Below, piece after piece: positions 21,994 through 29,994 of a stretch of DNA of 30,611 nt. A program made the position numbers and the translations under genes. The notes under the pieces are model-generated. The model was not told the DNA's origin and made no database searches. It saw nothing but the letters and a program-made list of their open reading frames with translations. Within the stretch, counting starts at the first letter, position 1; each line of letters begins with the position of its first letter. This DNA is from Eikenella sp963515595 (GTDB taxonomy: Bacteria > Pseudomonadota > Gammaproteobacteria > Burkholderiales > Neisseriaceae), in contig CAUPYH010000014.1 of the NCBI GenBank assembly GCA_963515595.1, positions 1 through 30,611 of the forward strand, given 5' to 3'.

Positions 21994-23487
21994 ATGCGGA
22001 TTTGTGCGTGCAATGCTGTGCTGAAACGCGGTGTGGCGGCGGGGCTGTTGTCGCTGCTTGGAGCCTGCTCGCTGGTGAACTATCGGCCGGTGGCCACCAT
22101 TTCGAAAGTAGATACCACGCAGGGCTACCGGCTGGAGCAGAGCATTGCGCAGCAAAACGACGATGTATTCGTGGTGCTGCTGTTTTCCGGCGGCGGCACG
22201 CGCGCAGCGGCTTTGGGTTACGGCGTGCTCGAAGAGCTGGCCAAACAGCCGGTGTACATCGAAGGGCGGGAAAAACCGTTGCTCGATAGCGTGGACTTGG
22301 TGTACGGCGTGTCCGGCGGCTCGGTGTTGGCTACTTATTATTCGCTCCACGGGCGCGATACCATCCCCGCATTTGAACAGCAATTCTTGAAGCAGAATTT
22401 CCAAAAACTGGTGAGCCGGCAGGTGTTCTCGCTGGCCAACCTGCCGCGCCTGACCTCGCCTGAATTCGGGCGCGGCGATTTGCTGCAGGAGCAGTTTGAA
22501 GCCACTTTGTTTGGCCACGCCACCTTCGGCGATTTGGCCAGCCGTCGCAAAGGCCCGTTTGCCGTGGTGTCGGCCACCGATATGTCGATAGGGCGGCGCT
22601 TTGATTTCACGCAAGAATTCTTCGACATGATGTGCCTCAACCTTTCCGATTTGCGCTTGGCGCGCGCCGTGGCCGCCTCCAGCGCCGTACCCGTGGTGTT
22701 CAGCCCGATTACGATTAACAACAACGGCGGCAACTGCGGCTACACCCTGCCGCCGCGCCTGCAAAATGCGCTGGAACACGGCAGCGACGAGCAGCAGCAA
22801 GCCCGAACCCGCCGCGAGTTCGGCCAAGAGTTGGCACTATATCAAGACAGCAAAAACCGGCCTTATGTCCATTTGCTCGACGGCGGTCTCACCGACAACC
22901 TCGGTTTGCGCGGCCTATTGGAAGCCACTGAAATCTATCCCAGCCAAATTCTGCACCGCCAGCTGGCCAACCAAAACGTGCGCAAAATCATCGTGATCAG
23001 CGTGAACGCGCAAAACCAGCTTGACAGTACTATCGACCAAAGCGCCAAAGTGCCCGGCCTCTACGATGTGTTGGGCGCCATCATCAACGTGCCCATCGAC
23101 CAAAATTCGCAAGAGTCGCTACGCCGCATCCGCGCCGTGGCCGACCAATGGAACAGCCAGGCCGGCAGCCGCCGAGGCCAGCCGATCAGCCTGCATTTCG
23201 TGAGTCTAAGCTTGCGCGATTTGCCCGACTCTACACTGCGCAAAAACGTGCTCAATATTTCCACCAGCTTTTACCTGCCGCGTGAAGACATCAACAATCT
23301 GAAAGAAGCCGCCCGCGTGCTGATGCGCCAATCGCCCGAATACGCCCGGGTGCTGGCTGCCTTATCGAAAGAAGCGGGGTCGGAATCAGGAGCACAAGAA
23401 GGCTCGACTGCTCCGGCTCAAGATGCCTGCAAAAATGGCACAGCGGCAACCAGGGCGAATTGTTTGGAGGAAGGTAAGGCAGAGTGA
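21994..23487 (+). CDS. Patatin-like phospholipase, predicted lipoprotein
   Basis: 497 residues from the ATG at 21994, chosen over a GTG at 21979 because AAAGG lies 7 bases before it. The signal peptide ends in the lipobox LGAC, so Cys25 would be lipidated. The patatin core is complete: the glycine-rich oxyanion loop SGGGTRA (65-71), the nucleophile elbow GVSGGS (Ser107), and the DGG motif (Asp296) that completes the Ser-Asp dyad. Such enzymes hydrolyse acyl esters, often phospholipids, and in Neisseriaceae they are found in the envelope. The C-terminal 40 residues are polar and low in complexity. It is transcribed alone and ends in an uptake-sequence terminator. Confidence 0.9.
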   Translation: MRICACNAVLKRGVAAGLLSLLGACSLVNYRPVATISKVDTTQGYRLEQSIAQQNDDVFVVLLFSGGGTRAAALGYGVLEELAKQPVYIEGREKPLLDSVDLVYGVSGGSVLATYYSLHGRDTIPAFEQQFLKQNFQKLVSRQVFSLANLPRLTSPEFGRGDLLQEQFEATLFGHATFGDLASRRKGPFAVVSATDMSIGRRFDFTQEFFDMMCLNLSDLRLARAVAASSAVPVVFSPITINNNGGNCGYTLPPRLQNALEHGSDEQQQARTRREFGQELALYQDSKNRPYVHLLDGGLTDNLGLRGLLEATEIYPSQILHRQLANQNVRKIIVISVNAQNQLDSTIDQSAKVPGLYDVLGAIINVPIDQNSQESLRRIRAVADQWNSQAGSRRGQPISLHFVSLSLRDLPDSTLRKNVLNISTSFYLPREDINNLKEAARVLMRQSPEYARVLAALSKEAGSESGAQEGSTAPAQDACKNGTAATRANCLEEGKAE

Positions 23488-23505
23488 GGATAGTTGGTTA
23501 AGCTG

Positions 23506-23538
23506 AAAGGCTACCTGAAAGATTTCAGGTAGCCTTTT
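23506..23538 (+). terminator. Terminator of the patatin-like gene
   Basis: Uptake-sequence pair (forward 23508-23519, reverse 23524-23535): a 15-bp stem with a 2-3 base centre, followed by TTTTAT, 19 bases after the stop codon. Confidence 0.85.
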
Positions 23539-23596
23539 ATAGAGGGTGGATATCAAACTAAGCTAGTGTTAGCTTGCTTTATCGTATTGATCAGCT

Positions 23597-23608
23597 TTCA
23601 GGTAGCCT
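23597..23608 (-). repeat. Uptake sequence that provides the stop codon of rarD
   Basis: An exact 12-mer, forward on the minus strand, read in the rarD frame as (C)AG-GCT-ACC-TGA: Gln-Ala-Thr-stop. The uptake sequence thus spans the end of the coding sequence. Confidence 0.9.
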
Positions 23609-24497
23609 GCTTTTTACGTGCGCCCCACACGAACAGCGCCACACCCGCCCATACCCACAGATAACCGGCAAACTGCATACGGCTGAACGGCTCGTGGAAG
23701 GCGATGAGTCCGAGTAGGAATTGCAGGCTGGGCGAGAGGTATTGCAGTATGCCGATGGTGGTGAGGCGGATGCGTTGCGCGGCGGCGGCAAATAGCAGCA
23801 GCGGAATCATGGTGGCGGCACCGCTGCCGATTACGATGGCCAAGGGTAGGGGTGGCAATTGGGTGAAGACCAGGCTGCCGTGCCGATAGTGCCAGCCCAG
23901 ATACAGGAGGGCAAAGGGCAGCAACATCAGGGTTTCCAGCGTGAAGCCGGGCAGGGCGGGCAGCGGGGCGAGTTTACGCAACAGGCCGTATATGCTCCAG
24001 CTTACGCCGAGGCCCAGTGCAATCCAAGGCATCTGCCCGCCCCAGGCAGAAAGCCACACCACGCCAATGATGGCCAACAAAATTGCGCCGATTTGCAGCG
24101 GGCGCAGGGCTTCGCGCAGAAACAGGCGGCCGCAGAAGATGCTGGCGAGGGGTGCGATGAAGTAGCCCAGGCTGGCTTGCAATACCTGCCGTTGGGTGAT
24201 GGCGGCCAAATAGAGCAGCCAGTTTGCCGCCAATAGGGTGGAACAGAGGGCGAAGGCGGTGAGGGTTTGGCGGCTTTTGACGGCTTGTACGAGTTGGGTG
24301 CGGGCGGAAGGCGAGCAGGCCACCGCGCTGATGGCGAGCAGCGATGCCCATACGATACGGTGTGCCATCAGCTGCCCGGCGCCGATGGGCTGGCCGACTA
24401 GGGGCAGCCAGTAGAGCGGGAAAAAGCCCCAAATCAGGTAGCAGCCGATGACGCAGTAGAGGCCGCGGCGGTATTCGGTGGAGTGGGTGGTATTCAT
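23598..24497 (-). CDS. rarD: EamA-family permease RarD
   Basis: 299 residues with about ten membrane helices in two EamA repeats. RarD signatures are clear: GLYCVIGCYLIWGFFPLYWLPL at the start, ELxAHRxxWS-like LMAHRIVWASLL, ANWLLYLAAITQRQVLQASLGYFIAPLASI and LQYLSPSLQFLLGLIAFHEPF. RarD was named for chloramphenicol sensitivity in Pseudomonas, but the physiological substrate is not established. The stop codon is formed by an uptake sequence. The start ATG (24497) has no strong Shine-Dalgarno. It stands alone between the patatin-like gene (convergent) and pilU. Confidence 0.9.
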   Translation of the reverse strand: MNTTHSTEYRRGLYCVIGCYLIWGFFPLYWLPLVGQPIGAGQLMAHRIVWASLLAISAVACSPSARTQLVQAVKSRQTLTAFALCSTLLAANWLLYLAAITQRQVLQASLGYFIAPLASIFCGRLFLREALRPLQIGAILLAIIGVVWLSAWGGQMPWIALGLGVSWSIYGLLRKLAPLPALPGFTLETLMLLPFALLYLGWHYRHGSLVFTQLPPLPLAIVIGSGAATMIPLLLFAAAAQRIRLTTIGILQYLSPSLQFLLGLIAFHEPFSRMQFAGYLWVWAGVALFVWGARKKQAT

Positions 24498-24519
24498 GAT
24501 GTGTTGGCGGATGGTGTAG

Positions 24520-24531
24520 AGGCTACCTGAA
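24520..24531 (+). repeat. Single uptake sequence upstream of rarD
   Basis: An exact 12-mer, unpaired, 23 bases before the rarD start codon. The remaining gap to 24695 shows no gene or clear signal. Confidence 0.8.
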
Positions 24532-24695
24532 AGTTTGGTTGCAAGGATAGACGCAGTTAAACGGTTGTATTTTCATTACAGATACATTTGCTGTGCTATT
24601 TGTACTCATCAACTCGCCATCTGGTATGAAGTAGTAGGTATTTAGCGAGAAAAGGCAAGGTATTAAGATAGTCTGCCTGTTGATATGAAAACAGT

Positions 24696-24739
24696 AGAGG
24701 CTACCTGAAAATCCGTTGGGTCTTTTTCAGGTAGCCTCT
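24696..24739 (-). terminator. Terminator of the pilT-pilU operon
   Basis: AGAGGCTACCTGAAAA and its exact complement (24724-24739) form a 16-bp stem with a 12-nt loop, beginning 22 bases after the pilU stop. Confidence 0.75.
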
Positions 24740-24761
24740 ATCAGCCTCTGGTTTGGGCTGC

Positions 24762-26453
24762 TTACATCAGGTTCAAATCGTTTACGCGTTCGAAGATATG
24801 CGTGCTTTCGCGGCCTTCTTCGTAGAGCTTGATGCGCAGGCGCAAGTCGTTGGCAGATTCGGCCTGGCGCAGGGCTTCGTCGTAGTCGATTTCGTTGTTG
24901 ATGTAGAGGCGGAACAAGTCTTGGTCGAAGGTTTGCATACCGTCGTCCTCGGCGCGTTCCATCAGTTCGCGAGCCTCAAGCAGCTGGTTTTTGAACACGT
25001 GGTCCTGCATCGCGGGAGTGTTGATCAGCAAGTCGATGATGGCATTTCGGCCTTTGCCACCTTTTTTCAGCACCAAACGCTGGCCGATAATGGCCACCAA
25101 GTTCAATGCCAAGTCCATCAGAATTTGCGGATGCCGCTCTTCCGGATACAAGTTCATAATACGCTCAACGGTTTGGCTGGCGTTGGTGGCGTGGATGGTG
25201 AAGAAACATAAGTGACCGGTTTGCGCCAATTGCAGGGCGTATTCCATGGAATGTTCGTTACGTACCTCACCCACGCAGACTACGTCGGGTGCCTGACGCA
25301 TGGCGCTTTGTACGGCCGCACCCCAGCTGTGGGTATCAAGGCCGACTTCGCGTTGGGTGATGATGCTCTTGATCGGGCTGTGGATATACTCGATCGGGTC
25401 TTCGATGGTTACGATGTGGCCGGCGGAGTGTTTGTTGCGCCAGTCGAGCATCGCGGCCTGCGAAGTGGATTTACCGGAACCGGTGGGGCCGGCCAGAATA
25501 ATCAGGCCGCGCTTGCGCATGGAGAGCTCTTTGAGCACTTGCGGCAGGCGCAGATCGTCGATGGTGAGGATGTTGGTGGTGATGCGGCGCATGACCAAGC
25601 CGATGCGGCCTTGTTCATGGTAGGCGTTCACACGGAAACGGATGCCGTTTTGCGATTGCAGGGAATAGTTCAGCTCCCACTCCACCGGGAATTTGGCTTT
25701 TTGCTCGTCGTTAAAAGTGGAGTAAACGATTTGTGCGGCTTCGTCTTCGGTGAGCGGTTTCACCGGAATCGGCACCAGTGTGCCGTCGATTTTGAACGAA
25801 GGCGGGAAGTTGCTGCTGATGAAGATATCGGAAGCGTTGCGTTTGAGCGACTCATCGGCCATTTTTTCCAGCAGCGGGTGCAGTTTGGCACGCTCGCGGG
25901 TTAAGTGCTGGTTCGGCCCATGGCCGACAGGCTGTGCCGGCGCGGCATGCAGCGGCGGATGATTAGGCGCAGCTGGTGCGGGTCTGGCGGCAGGCTGTTG
26001 CGGGGCTGCTTGGGGTTGTGGAGCGGGCTGCGGTTGGGGTTGCGCTTGTGCCGGTGCAGGTTGCTGCGGAGCAGGCTGAGCCGGTTTGGCCGGAGCCTGC
26101 ATCGGCTGGGCAGCGTTGGGCGCGAGGGCAGCGGCGTATTTGGATTTGAGTTGCGGCTGCGGCTGTGCTGCTTGTCGTTGTACCGGTTGGGCGGGCTGGG
26201 CAGGCGGCGTAATGGGCTGCGCCACGAAACCAGGCTCAATCAATTCCGGTTCGCCGAATACGCTTTTGGGCAAATCGGGCAGCGGCGGAATCTCGAGTGT
26301 GCCGGCAGCCAGCTGGCTTTCCACGGCGGCTAAATCGCCATTCGGCATCATGGCAGAGGAAACGGGGGTAGGCTCAGGCGGCATATCGCCACCCTGGTTG
26401 GCCATTTCGGAGAGCAGCTCGGCCAAGTTTTGTTTGTGCTGATCGTTTGACAT
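24762..26453 (-). CDS. pilU: Type IV pilus retraction ATPase PilU with a long Pro/Gln/Ala-rich N-terminus
   Basis: 563 residues. The C-terminal ~375 residues are a PilT/PilU ATPase: an N-terminal PAS-like part (about 190-300), Walker A GPTGSGKS (322-329), the Asp box IVTIEDPIEY (347-356), Walker B with VGEVR (394-398), and the His box TGHLCFFTIHATN (412-424). TSQAAMLDWRNKHSAG after Walker A is typical of PilU. The first ~190 residues are an extension that ordinary PilU (about 380-410 residues) lacks: an acidic start, then about 73-178 composed mainly of Pro, Gln and Ala. AAGGGAA precedes the ATG at 26453, so the long form is the likely product. PilU helps PilT retract pili for twitching and DNA uptake. 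It is co-transcribed with pilT, 27 bases apart. Confidence 0.93.
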   Translation of the reverse strand: MSNDQHKQNLAELLSEMANQGGDMPPEPTPVSSAMMPNGDLAAVESQLAAGTLEIPPLPDLPKSVFGEPELIEPGFVAQPITPPAQPAQPVQRQAAQPQPQLKSKYAAALAPNAAQPMQAPAKPAQPAPQQPAPAQAQPQPQPAPQPQAAPQQPAARPAPAAPNHPPLHAAPAQPVGHGPNQHLTRERAKLHPLLEKMADESLKRNASDIFISSNFPPSFKIDGTLVPIPVKPLTEDEAAQIVYSTFNDEQKAKFPVEWELNYSLQSQNGIRFRVNAYHEQGRIGLVMRRITTNILTIDDLRLPQVLKELSMRKRGLIILAGPTGSGKSTSQAAMLDWRNKHSAGHIVTIEDPIEYIHSPIKSIITQREVGLDTHSWGAAVQSAMRQAPDVVCVGEVRNEHSMEYALQLAQTGHLCFFTIHATNASQTVERIMNLYPEERHPQILMDLALNLVAIIGQRLVLKKGGKGRNAIIDLLINTPAMQDHVFKNQLLEARELMERAEDDGMQTFDQDLFRLYINNEIDYDEALRQAESANDLRLRIKLYEEGRESTHIFERVNDLNLM

Positions 26454-26480
26454 GATGTTTTCCCTTGTACGATTGTCGGT

Positions 26481-27521
26481 TTAGACGAGTTGGTCGGGGT
26501 TCTGCGCTTTGGCGCGGGCGGCATCGATACTGATGATGCCACGTTTGAGCAGTGCCTGCAGGGATTGGTCGAGCGTCTGCATACCATGCGCCTGGCCGGT
26601 TTGCAGGGCAGAACCGATTTGGGCGATTTTGTTTTCGCGGATCAGGTTACGCACGGCGGCGGTGGAAATCAGGATTTCGTGCGCGGCCACGCGGCCTTTG
26701 CCGTCTTTGGTTTTTAGCAGGGTTTGCGAAATCACGGCGCGCAGTGATTCGGAAAGCATGGAGCGCACCATCTCTTTTTCGCCAGCGGGGAACACGTCGA
26801 TAATACGGTCCACGGTTTTGGCGGCACCGGTGGTATGCAGGGTGGCGAATACCAAGTGGCCGGTTTCGGCGGCGGTGAGCGCCAAGCTGATGGTTTCCGG
26901 GTCACGCATCTCACCCACCAGGATGATATCCGGGTCTTCACGCAGTGCGGAGCGCAGGGCGTTGGCGAAGCTGTGGGTGTGTTGGTGCAGTTCGCGTTGG
27001 TTGACCAAACATTGTTTACTTTGGTGCACAAACTCGATCGGGTCTTCGATGGTGAGGATGTGGTGATGATGGTTTTCGTTGATGTAGTTGATCATCGCCG
27101 CCAGGGTGGTGGATTTACCGGAACCGGTAGGACCGGTTACCAGCACCAAGCCGCGCGGTTGGTCGGAAATTTTTTGGAACACTTTGGGCGCGTTCAACTC
27201 TTCCAGCGTGAGCACTTTGCTGGGAATGGTACGGAACACGGCAGCCGGGCCGCGTTCGGTGTTAAATGCGTTCACACGGAAACGGGCGATGTTGGGCAGT
27301 TCGAAGGAAAAGTCGGTTTCCAGCCGTTGTTGGTAGTCTTTACGCTGGTGGTCGTTCATGATGGAAGCGATCATGTTGCCCACTTCTTCGGCGCTCATTT
27401 CCGGCAAGTTGATGCGGCGCACGTCGCCGTGCACGCGGATCATCGGCGGCAGGCCAGCGGAGAGGTGCAAGTCGGATGCTTTGTTTTTCACGCTGAACGC
27501 GAGTAGGTCGGTAATCTGCAT
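26481..27521 (-). CDS. pilT: Type IV pilus twitching motility ATPase PilT
   Basis: 346 residues, normal for PilT. This hexameric cytoplasmic motor depolymerises pilin and retracts the pilus; it is needed for twitching and natural transformation. Visible blocks: MQITDLLAFSVKNKASDLHLSAGLPPMIRVHGD, Walker A GPTGSGKS (130-137), Asp box ILTIEDPIEF (155-164), Walker B DPDIILVGEMRD (196-207, Glu204), His box TGHLVFATLHT (220-230), and the retraction motif AVRNLIRENKIAQ near the C-terminus. GGGAG precedes the ATG by about 10 bases. First gene of the pilT-pilU operon. Pilus retraction links to the uptake sequences that fill the window. Confidence 0.97.
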   Translation of the reverse strand: MQITDLLAFSVKNKASDLHLSAGLPPMIRVHGDVRRINLPEMSAEEVGNMIASIMNDHQRKDYQQRLETDFSFELPNIARFRVNAFNTERGPAAVFRTIPSKVLTLEELNAPKVFQKISDQPRGLVLVTGPTGSGKSTTLAAMINYINENHHHHILTIEDPIEFVHQSKQCLVNQRELHQHTHSFANALRSALREDPDIILVGEMRDPETISLALTAAETGHLVFATLHTTGAAKTVDRIIDVFPAGEKEMVRSMLSESLRAVISQTLLKTKDGKGRVAAHEILISTAAVRNLIRENKIAQIGSALQTGQAHGMQTLDQSLQALLKRGIISIDAARAKAQNPDQLV

Positions 27522-27707
27522 GACGTTTGAAACTCCCTTTTCAGTAAATTTTTTTGCAGTTTTGCTAAAAACAGTTCATTGTAAATACAGATGGCGGGAT
27601 AAATAAAGGAAAACTTGTATTTTCATGTAAAATTGGCGGTTATCTGAAACAGGATACAGGGTTTTGGCATGTTTCTGGCTATTCGCCGGGATGATGCCCA
27701 GTCAGCC

Positions 27708-27753
27708 AGAGGCTACCTGAAAATCTATTCCGTTTATTTTTCAGGTAGCCTCT
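27708..27753. repeat. Inverted uptake-sequence pair between divergent pilT and the efflux gene
   Basis: A 17-bp stem formed by AGAGGCTACCTGAAAAT and its complement (27737-27753). The pair lies between two divergent genes, so it does not end either of them; it would fall in the leader of the efflux gene. The rest of the 280-base gap shows no gene. Confidence 0.75.
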
Positions 27754-27801
27754 TGCAATCTACCGGTCAATCAAACGCCATTCCAACCACCCTTTCTTAT
27801 C

Positions 27802-29193
27802 ATGATGACCCCGCAACAAAAAGGCCTGGCCTGGACGGCGGCGATGGCGCTGTTTATGCAGTCGTTGGACGCCACCATTTTGAACACCGCTCTGCCGGTG
27901 ATGTCGGCAAGCCTGCACGAATCGCCGCTGCAGATGGAGCTGGCCATCATCAGCTATGCGCTTACCGTAGCCGCGCTGATTCCACTATCGGGCTGGCTGG
28001 CCGACCGGTTGGGCACGCTCAACGTGTTCCGGCTGGCGGTGGCGGTATTCGTGCTCGGTTCGGTGGCCTGCGCCGTGTCGCCCACGCTGGATTGGCTGGT
28101 GGCCGCGCGGATACTGCAGGGTGCGGGCGGCGCGCTGATGCTGCCGGTGGCGCGGCTGGCGATTATCCGCACCGTGCCCAAATCGGAATTGGTGGCGGCG
28201 TGGAATTTAATGTCGATGACCGGCCTCATCGGCCCCATCGTCGGGCCGATTTTGGGCGGTTGGATGGCGGTAAACCTTTCTTGGCACTGGATTTTCTTCA
28301 TCAATATCCCCATCGGCCTGTTCGGCATCGCCATTGCCGGACGCTATATGCCCAATGTGCGGGCCGCCGTGCAGCCCTTGGATTGGCTGGGCTTTTTGCT
28401 GTTTGCCGGCGGCCTGGTGGGGATGACCTACGGGCTGGAGCTGGCGGCGGAAAACCTGCACAACGGCCGCCGCGCCCTAGTAGTTATCGGGCTGGGCGCG
28501 GCGGCCATGTGGCTGTATGCCGCGTATGCGCGGCGTGCTAAAAACCCGCTGCTGCCGCTTTCGCTGTTCCGGGTGCACACGTTCAGCGTCGGGCTGGCGG
28601 CAAACCTGATGTTCCGTGTGCTCTCTTCCGGCATCCCCTTCCTGGTGCCGCTGATGCTTCAGGTAGCCTTCGGCTACAATGCCGAAATGGCCGGCTGGAT
28701 GCTCGCGCCGGTGGCGTTGAGCTCGATTCTGATGAAGCCGTTTACCGCGCCGATTCTGGTGCGCTTCGGCTATAAGGCCACGCTCTTGGGCGTGGCCGTG
28801 GCCATGTCGGCCGTGGTGGCTGCGCTGTCGCTGCTCGATTCGCGCAGCTCGATAACGTTTTATATGCTGCTGGCCACCTGTTTCGGCCTGTGCCAATCCC
28901 TGATGTTCACCGCCATCAACACCCTCACCGTCGGCGATTTGTCGAACGAAGAAGCCAGCGCGGGCTCGACCATGCTCAGCGTGGTGCAGCAGGTGGGCAT
29001 CGGCATCGGCATTGCCGTGGCCGCCGTGATTTTGGGCGCATACCGTGCCGCCGTGGGCGAAACCGGCGTGCTGCTGGAACAGGCCTTCAGCTACACCTAC
29101 CTGTCGCTGGCCACCTTCGGCCTGGTGCTGCTGTGGCTGCTGGCCAAACTGCATTCCGGCGACGGTGGGCATTTAAACCGTAAGGCTACCTGA
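27802..29193 (+). CDS. mdtD: DHA2-family multidrug efflux MFS transporter, MdtD-like
   Basis: 463 residues with about 14 hydrophobic segments. The opening FMQSLDATILNTALPVMSASLHESPLQMELAIISYALTVAALIPLSGWLADRLGTLNVF contains the DHA2 motif D1 (LDxTIxNxALP) and MFS motif A (GWLADRxG). Motif B follows as ARILQGAGGALMLPVARL, and motif C-like GLIGPIVGPILGGW. It resembles E. coli MdtD (about 470 residues) more than EmrB, and no emrA partner is adjacent. The ATG lacks a clear Shine-Dalgarno. Two uptake sequences touch the coding region: one inside (28658-28669, encoding L-Q-V-A) and one that forms the stop codon (29183-29194). greB follows on the same strand 39 bases later. Confidence 0.85.
   Translation: MMTPQQKGLAWTAAMALFMQSLDATILNTALPVMSASLHESPLQMELAIISYALTVAALIPLSGWLADRLGTLNVFRLAVAVFVLGSVACAVSPTLDWLVAARILQGAGGALMLPVARLAIIRTVPKSELVAAWNLMSMTGLIGPIVGPILGGWMAVNLSWHWIFFINIPIGLFGIAIAGRYMPNVRAAVQPLDWLGFLLFAGGLVGMTYGLELAAENLHNGRRALVVIGLGAAAMWLYAAYARRAKNPLLPLSLFRVHTFSVGLAANLMFRVLSSGIPFLVPLMLQVAFGYNAEMAGWMLAPVALSSILMKPFTAPILVRFGYKATLLGVAVAMSAVVAALSLLDSRSSITFYMLLATCFGLCQSLMFTAINTLTVGDLSNEEASAGSTMLSVVQQVGIGIGIAVAAVILGAYRAAVGETGVLLEQAFSYTYLSLATFGLVLLWLLAKLHSGDGGHLNRKAT
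28658..28669 (-). repeat. Uptake sequence inside the efflux gene
   Basis: TTCAGGTAGCCT lies within the coding sequence and is read as part of Leu-Gln-Val-Ala-Phe, inside a predicted membrane helix. Confidence 0.85.
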
Positions 29194-29194
29194 A
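29183..29194 (+). repeat. Uptake sequence that provides the stop codon of the efflux gene
   Basis: Read in frame as (A)AG-GCT-ACC-TGA, Lys-Ala-Thr-stop; the TGA is 29191-29193. The same arrangement is seen at the end of rarD. Confidence 0.9.
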
Positions 29195-29232
29195 ACCTTC
29201 ATCCGCACATTTGAACAAATTTGAAAGCCATC

Positions 29233-29724
29233 ATGAGCAATACCACCCCCAACTACATTACCCCCGCCGGCTGGCAGGCATTGAAAGACGAGCTCTACCG
29301 GCTGGTGAACAAAGAGCGCCCCGAAATCGTGCAAATCGTCAACTGGGCGGCTAGCAACGGCGACCGCAGCGAAAACGGCGATTATCTCTACGGCAAGCGC
29401 CGCATGCGCGAAATCGACCGCCGCATCCGCTTCCTCACCAAACGGCTGGAAGCGGCGCAAGTGGTTGATCCCGAAACCCGCGAAGCCACCGACCAAATCT
29501 TCTTCGGCGCCACCGTGGAGCTGCTGCGCGGCAACGGCGAAGAGCAAACCGTGCGCATCGTGGGCGTGGACGAAATCGACACCGCCCGCCACAAAATTTC
29601 CTGGACTTCCCCACTCGCCCGCGCCTTGCTCAAAGCCCGCGAAGGCGATGAAATTGTGTTCCACGGGCCGGAAGGCAGGGAAGAAATCGAAGTTTTGTCT
29701 GTAGCTTATGTGAAGATAGAGTAG
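29233..29724 (+). CDS. greB: Transcription elongation factor GreB
   Basis: 163 residues from the ATG at 29233; an in-frame TTG at 29221 is less likely. Gre factors enter the RNA polymerase secondary channel and stimulate cleavage of backtracked RNA. The N-terminal coiled coil runs from about 8 to 80: YITPAGWQALKDELYRLVNKERPEI, then the tip with the acidic pair in SNGDRSENGDYLYGKRRMREIDRRIRFLTKRLE. This GDRSENxDYxYxKxRxREIDRR stretch is the GreB/GreA signature, and the length and WAASNGDRSEN form favour GreB. The C-terminal FKBP-like domain carries RIVGVDEIDTARHKISWTSPLARALL. It is followed by a strong terminator. Confidence 0.94.
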   Translation: MSNTTPNYITPAGWQALKDELYRLVNKERPEIVQIVNWAASNGDRSENGDYLYGKRRMREIDRRIRFLTKRLEAAQVVDPETREATDQIFFGATVELLRGNGEEQTVRIVGVDEIDTARHKISWTSPLARALLKAREGDEIVFHGPEGREEIEVLSVAYVKIE

Positions 29725-29746
29725 GGATCGGATATATCGTATGGGG

Positions 29747-29778
29747 AAAGGCTACCTGAAAATTTTCAGGTAGCCTTT
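29747..29778 (+). terminator. Perfect 32-bp palindrome, terminator of greB
   Basis: Two uptake sequences abut to give a perfect 32-base palindrome (29747-29762 against 29763-29778), closed by TTTT, 22 bases after the greB stop. Confidence 0.85.
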
Positions 29779-29901
29779 TGCTGCCGTAAAGCGGTGTTAC
29801 CATGCTTAAACAACATCCGCTTTTAGCCGGCCTGGAGCAGAGATGACGGCCATACTTGGATAGCGTGCCGACAGGTATAAAACTTATTCTTACAAGGTTG
29901 C

Positions 29902-29962
29902 AGGCTACCTGAAATTTAGCGGATTGACTGAAACAAAATGATGGAATAGTTTCAGGTAGCCT
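29902..29962. repeat. Widely spaced inverted uptake-sequence pair upstream of the thiM leader
   Basis: Forward copy 29902-29913 and reverse copy 29951-29962 are separated by 37 bases. The stretch 29779-29901 before it shows no gene. Confidence 0.7.
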
Positions 29963-29979
29963 TTCACCATGTTGCAGGC

Positions 29980-29985
29980 TATAAT
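29980..29985 (+). promoter_or_regulatory. Likely -10 box of thiM
   Basis: A perfect TATAAT about 10 bases before the 5' strand of the riboswitch P1 helix. Transcription would begin near 29992, just ahead of the aptamer. There is no good -35 match at 16-18 bases. Confidence 0.55.
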
Positions 29986-29994
29986 CTGCCGCCA

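Noticed and set aside
27669..28541. 290-codon open frame starting before the efflux gene
   Set aside because: It overlaps the MdtD-like gene in another frame and its translation is rich in Arg/Gly/Ala with no family resemblance.
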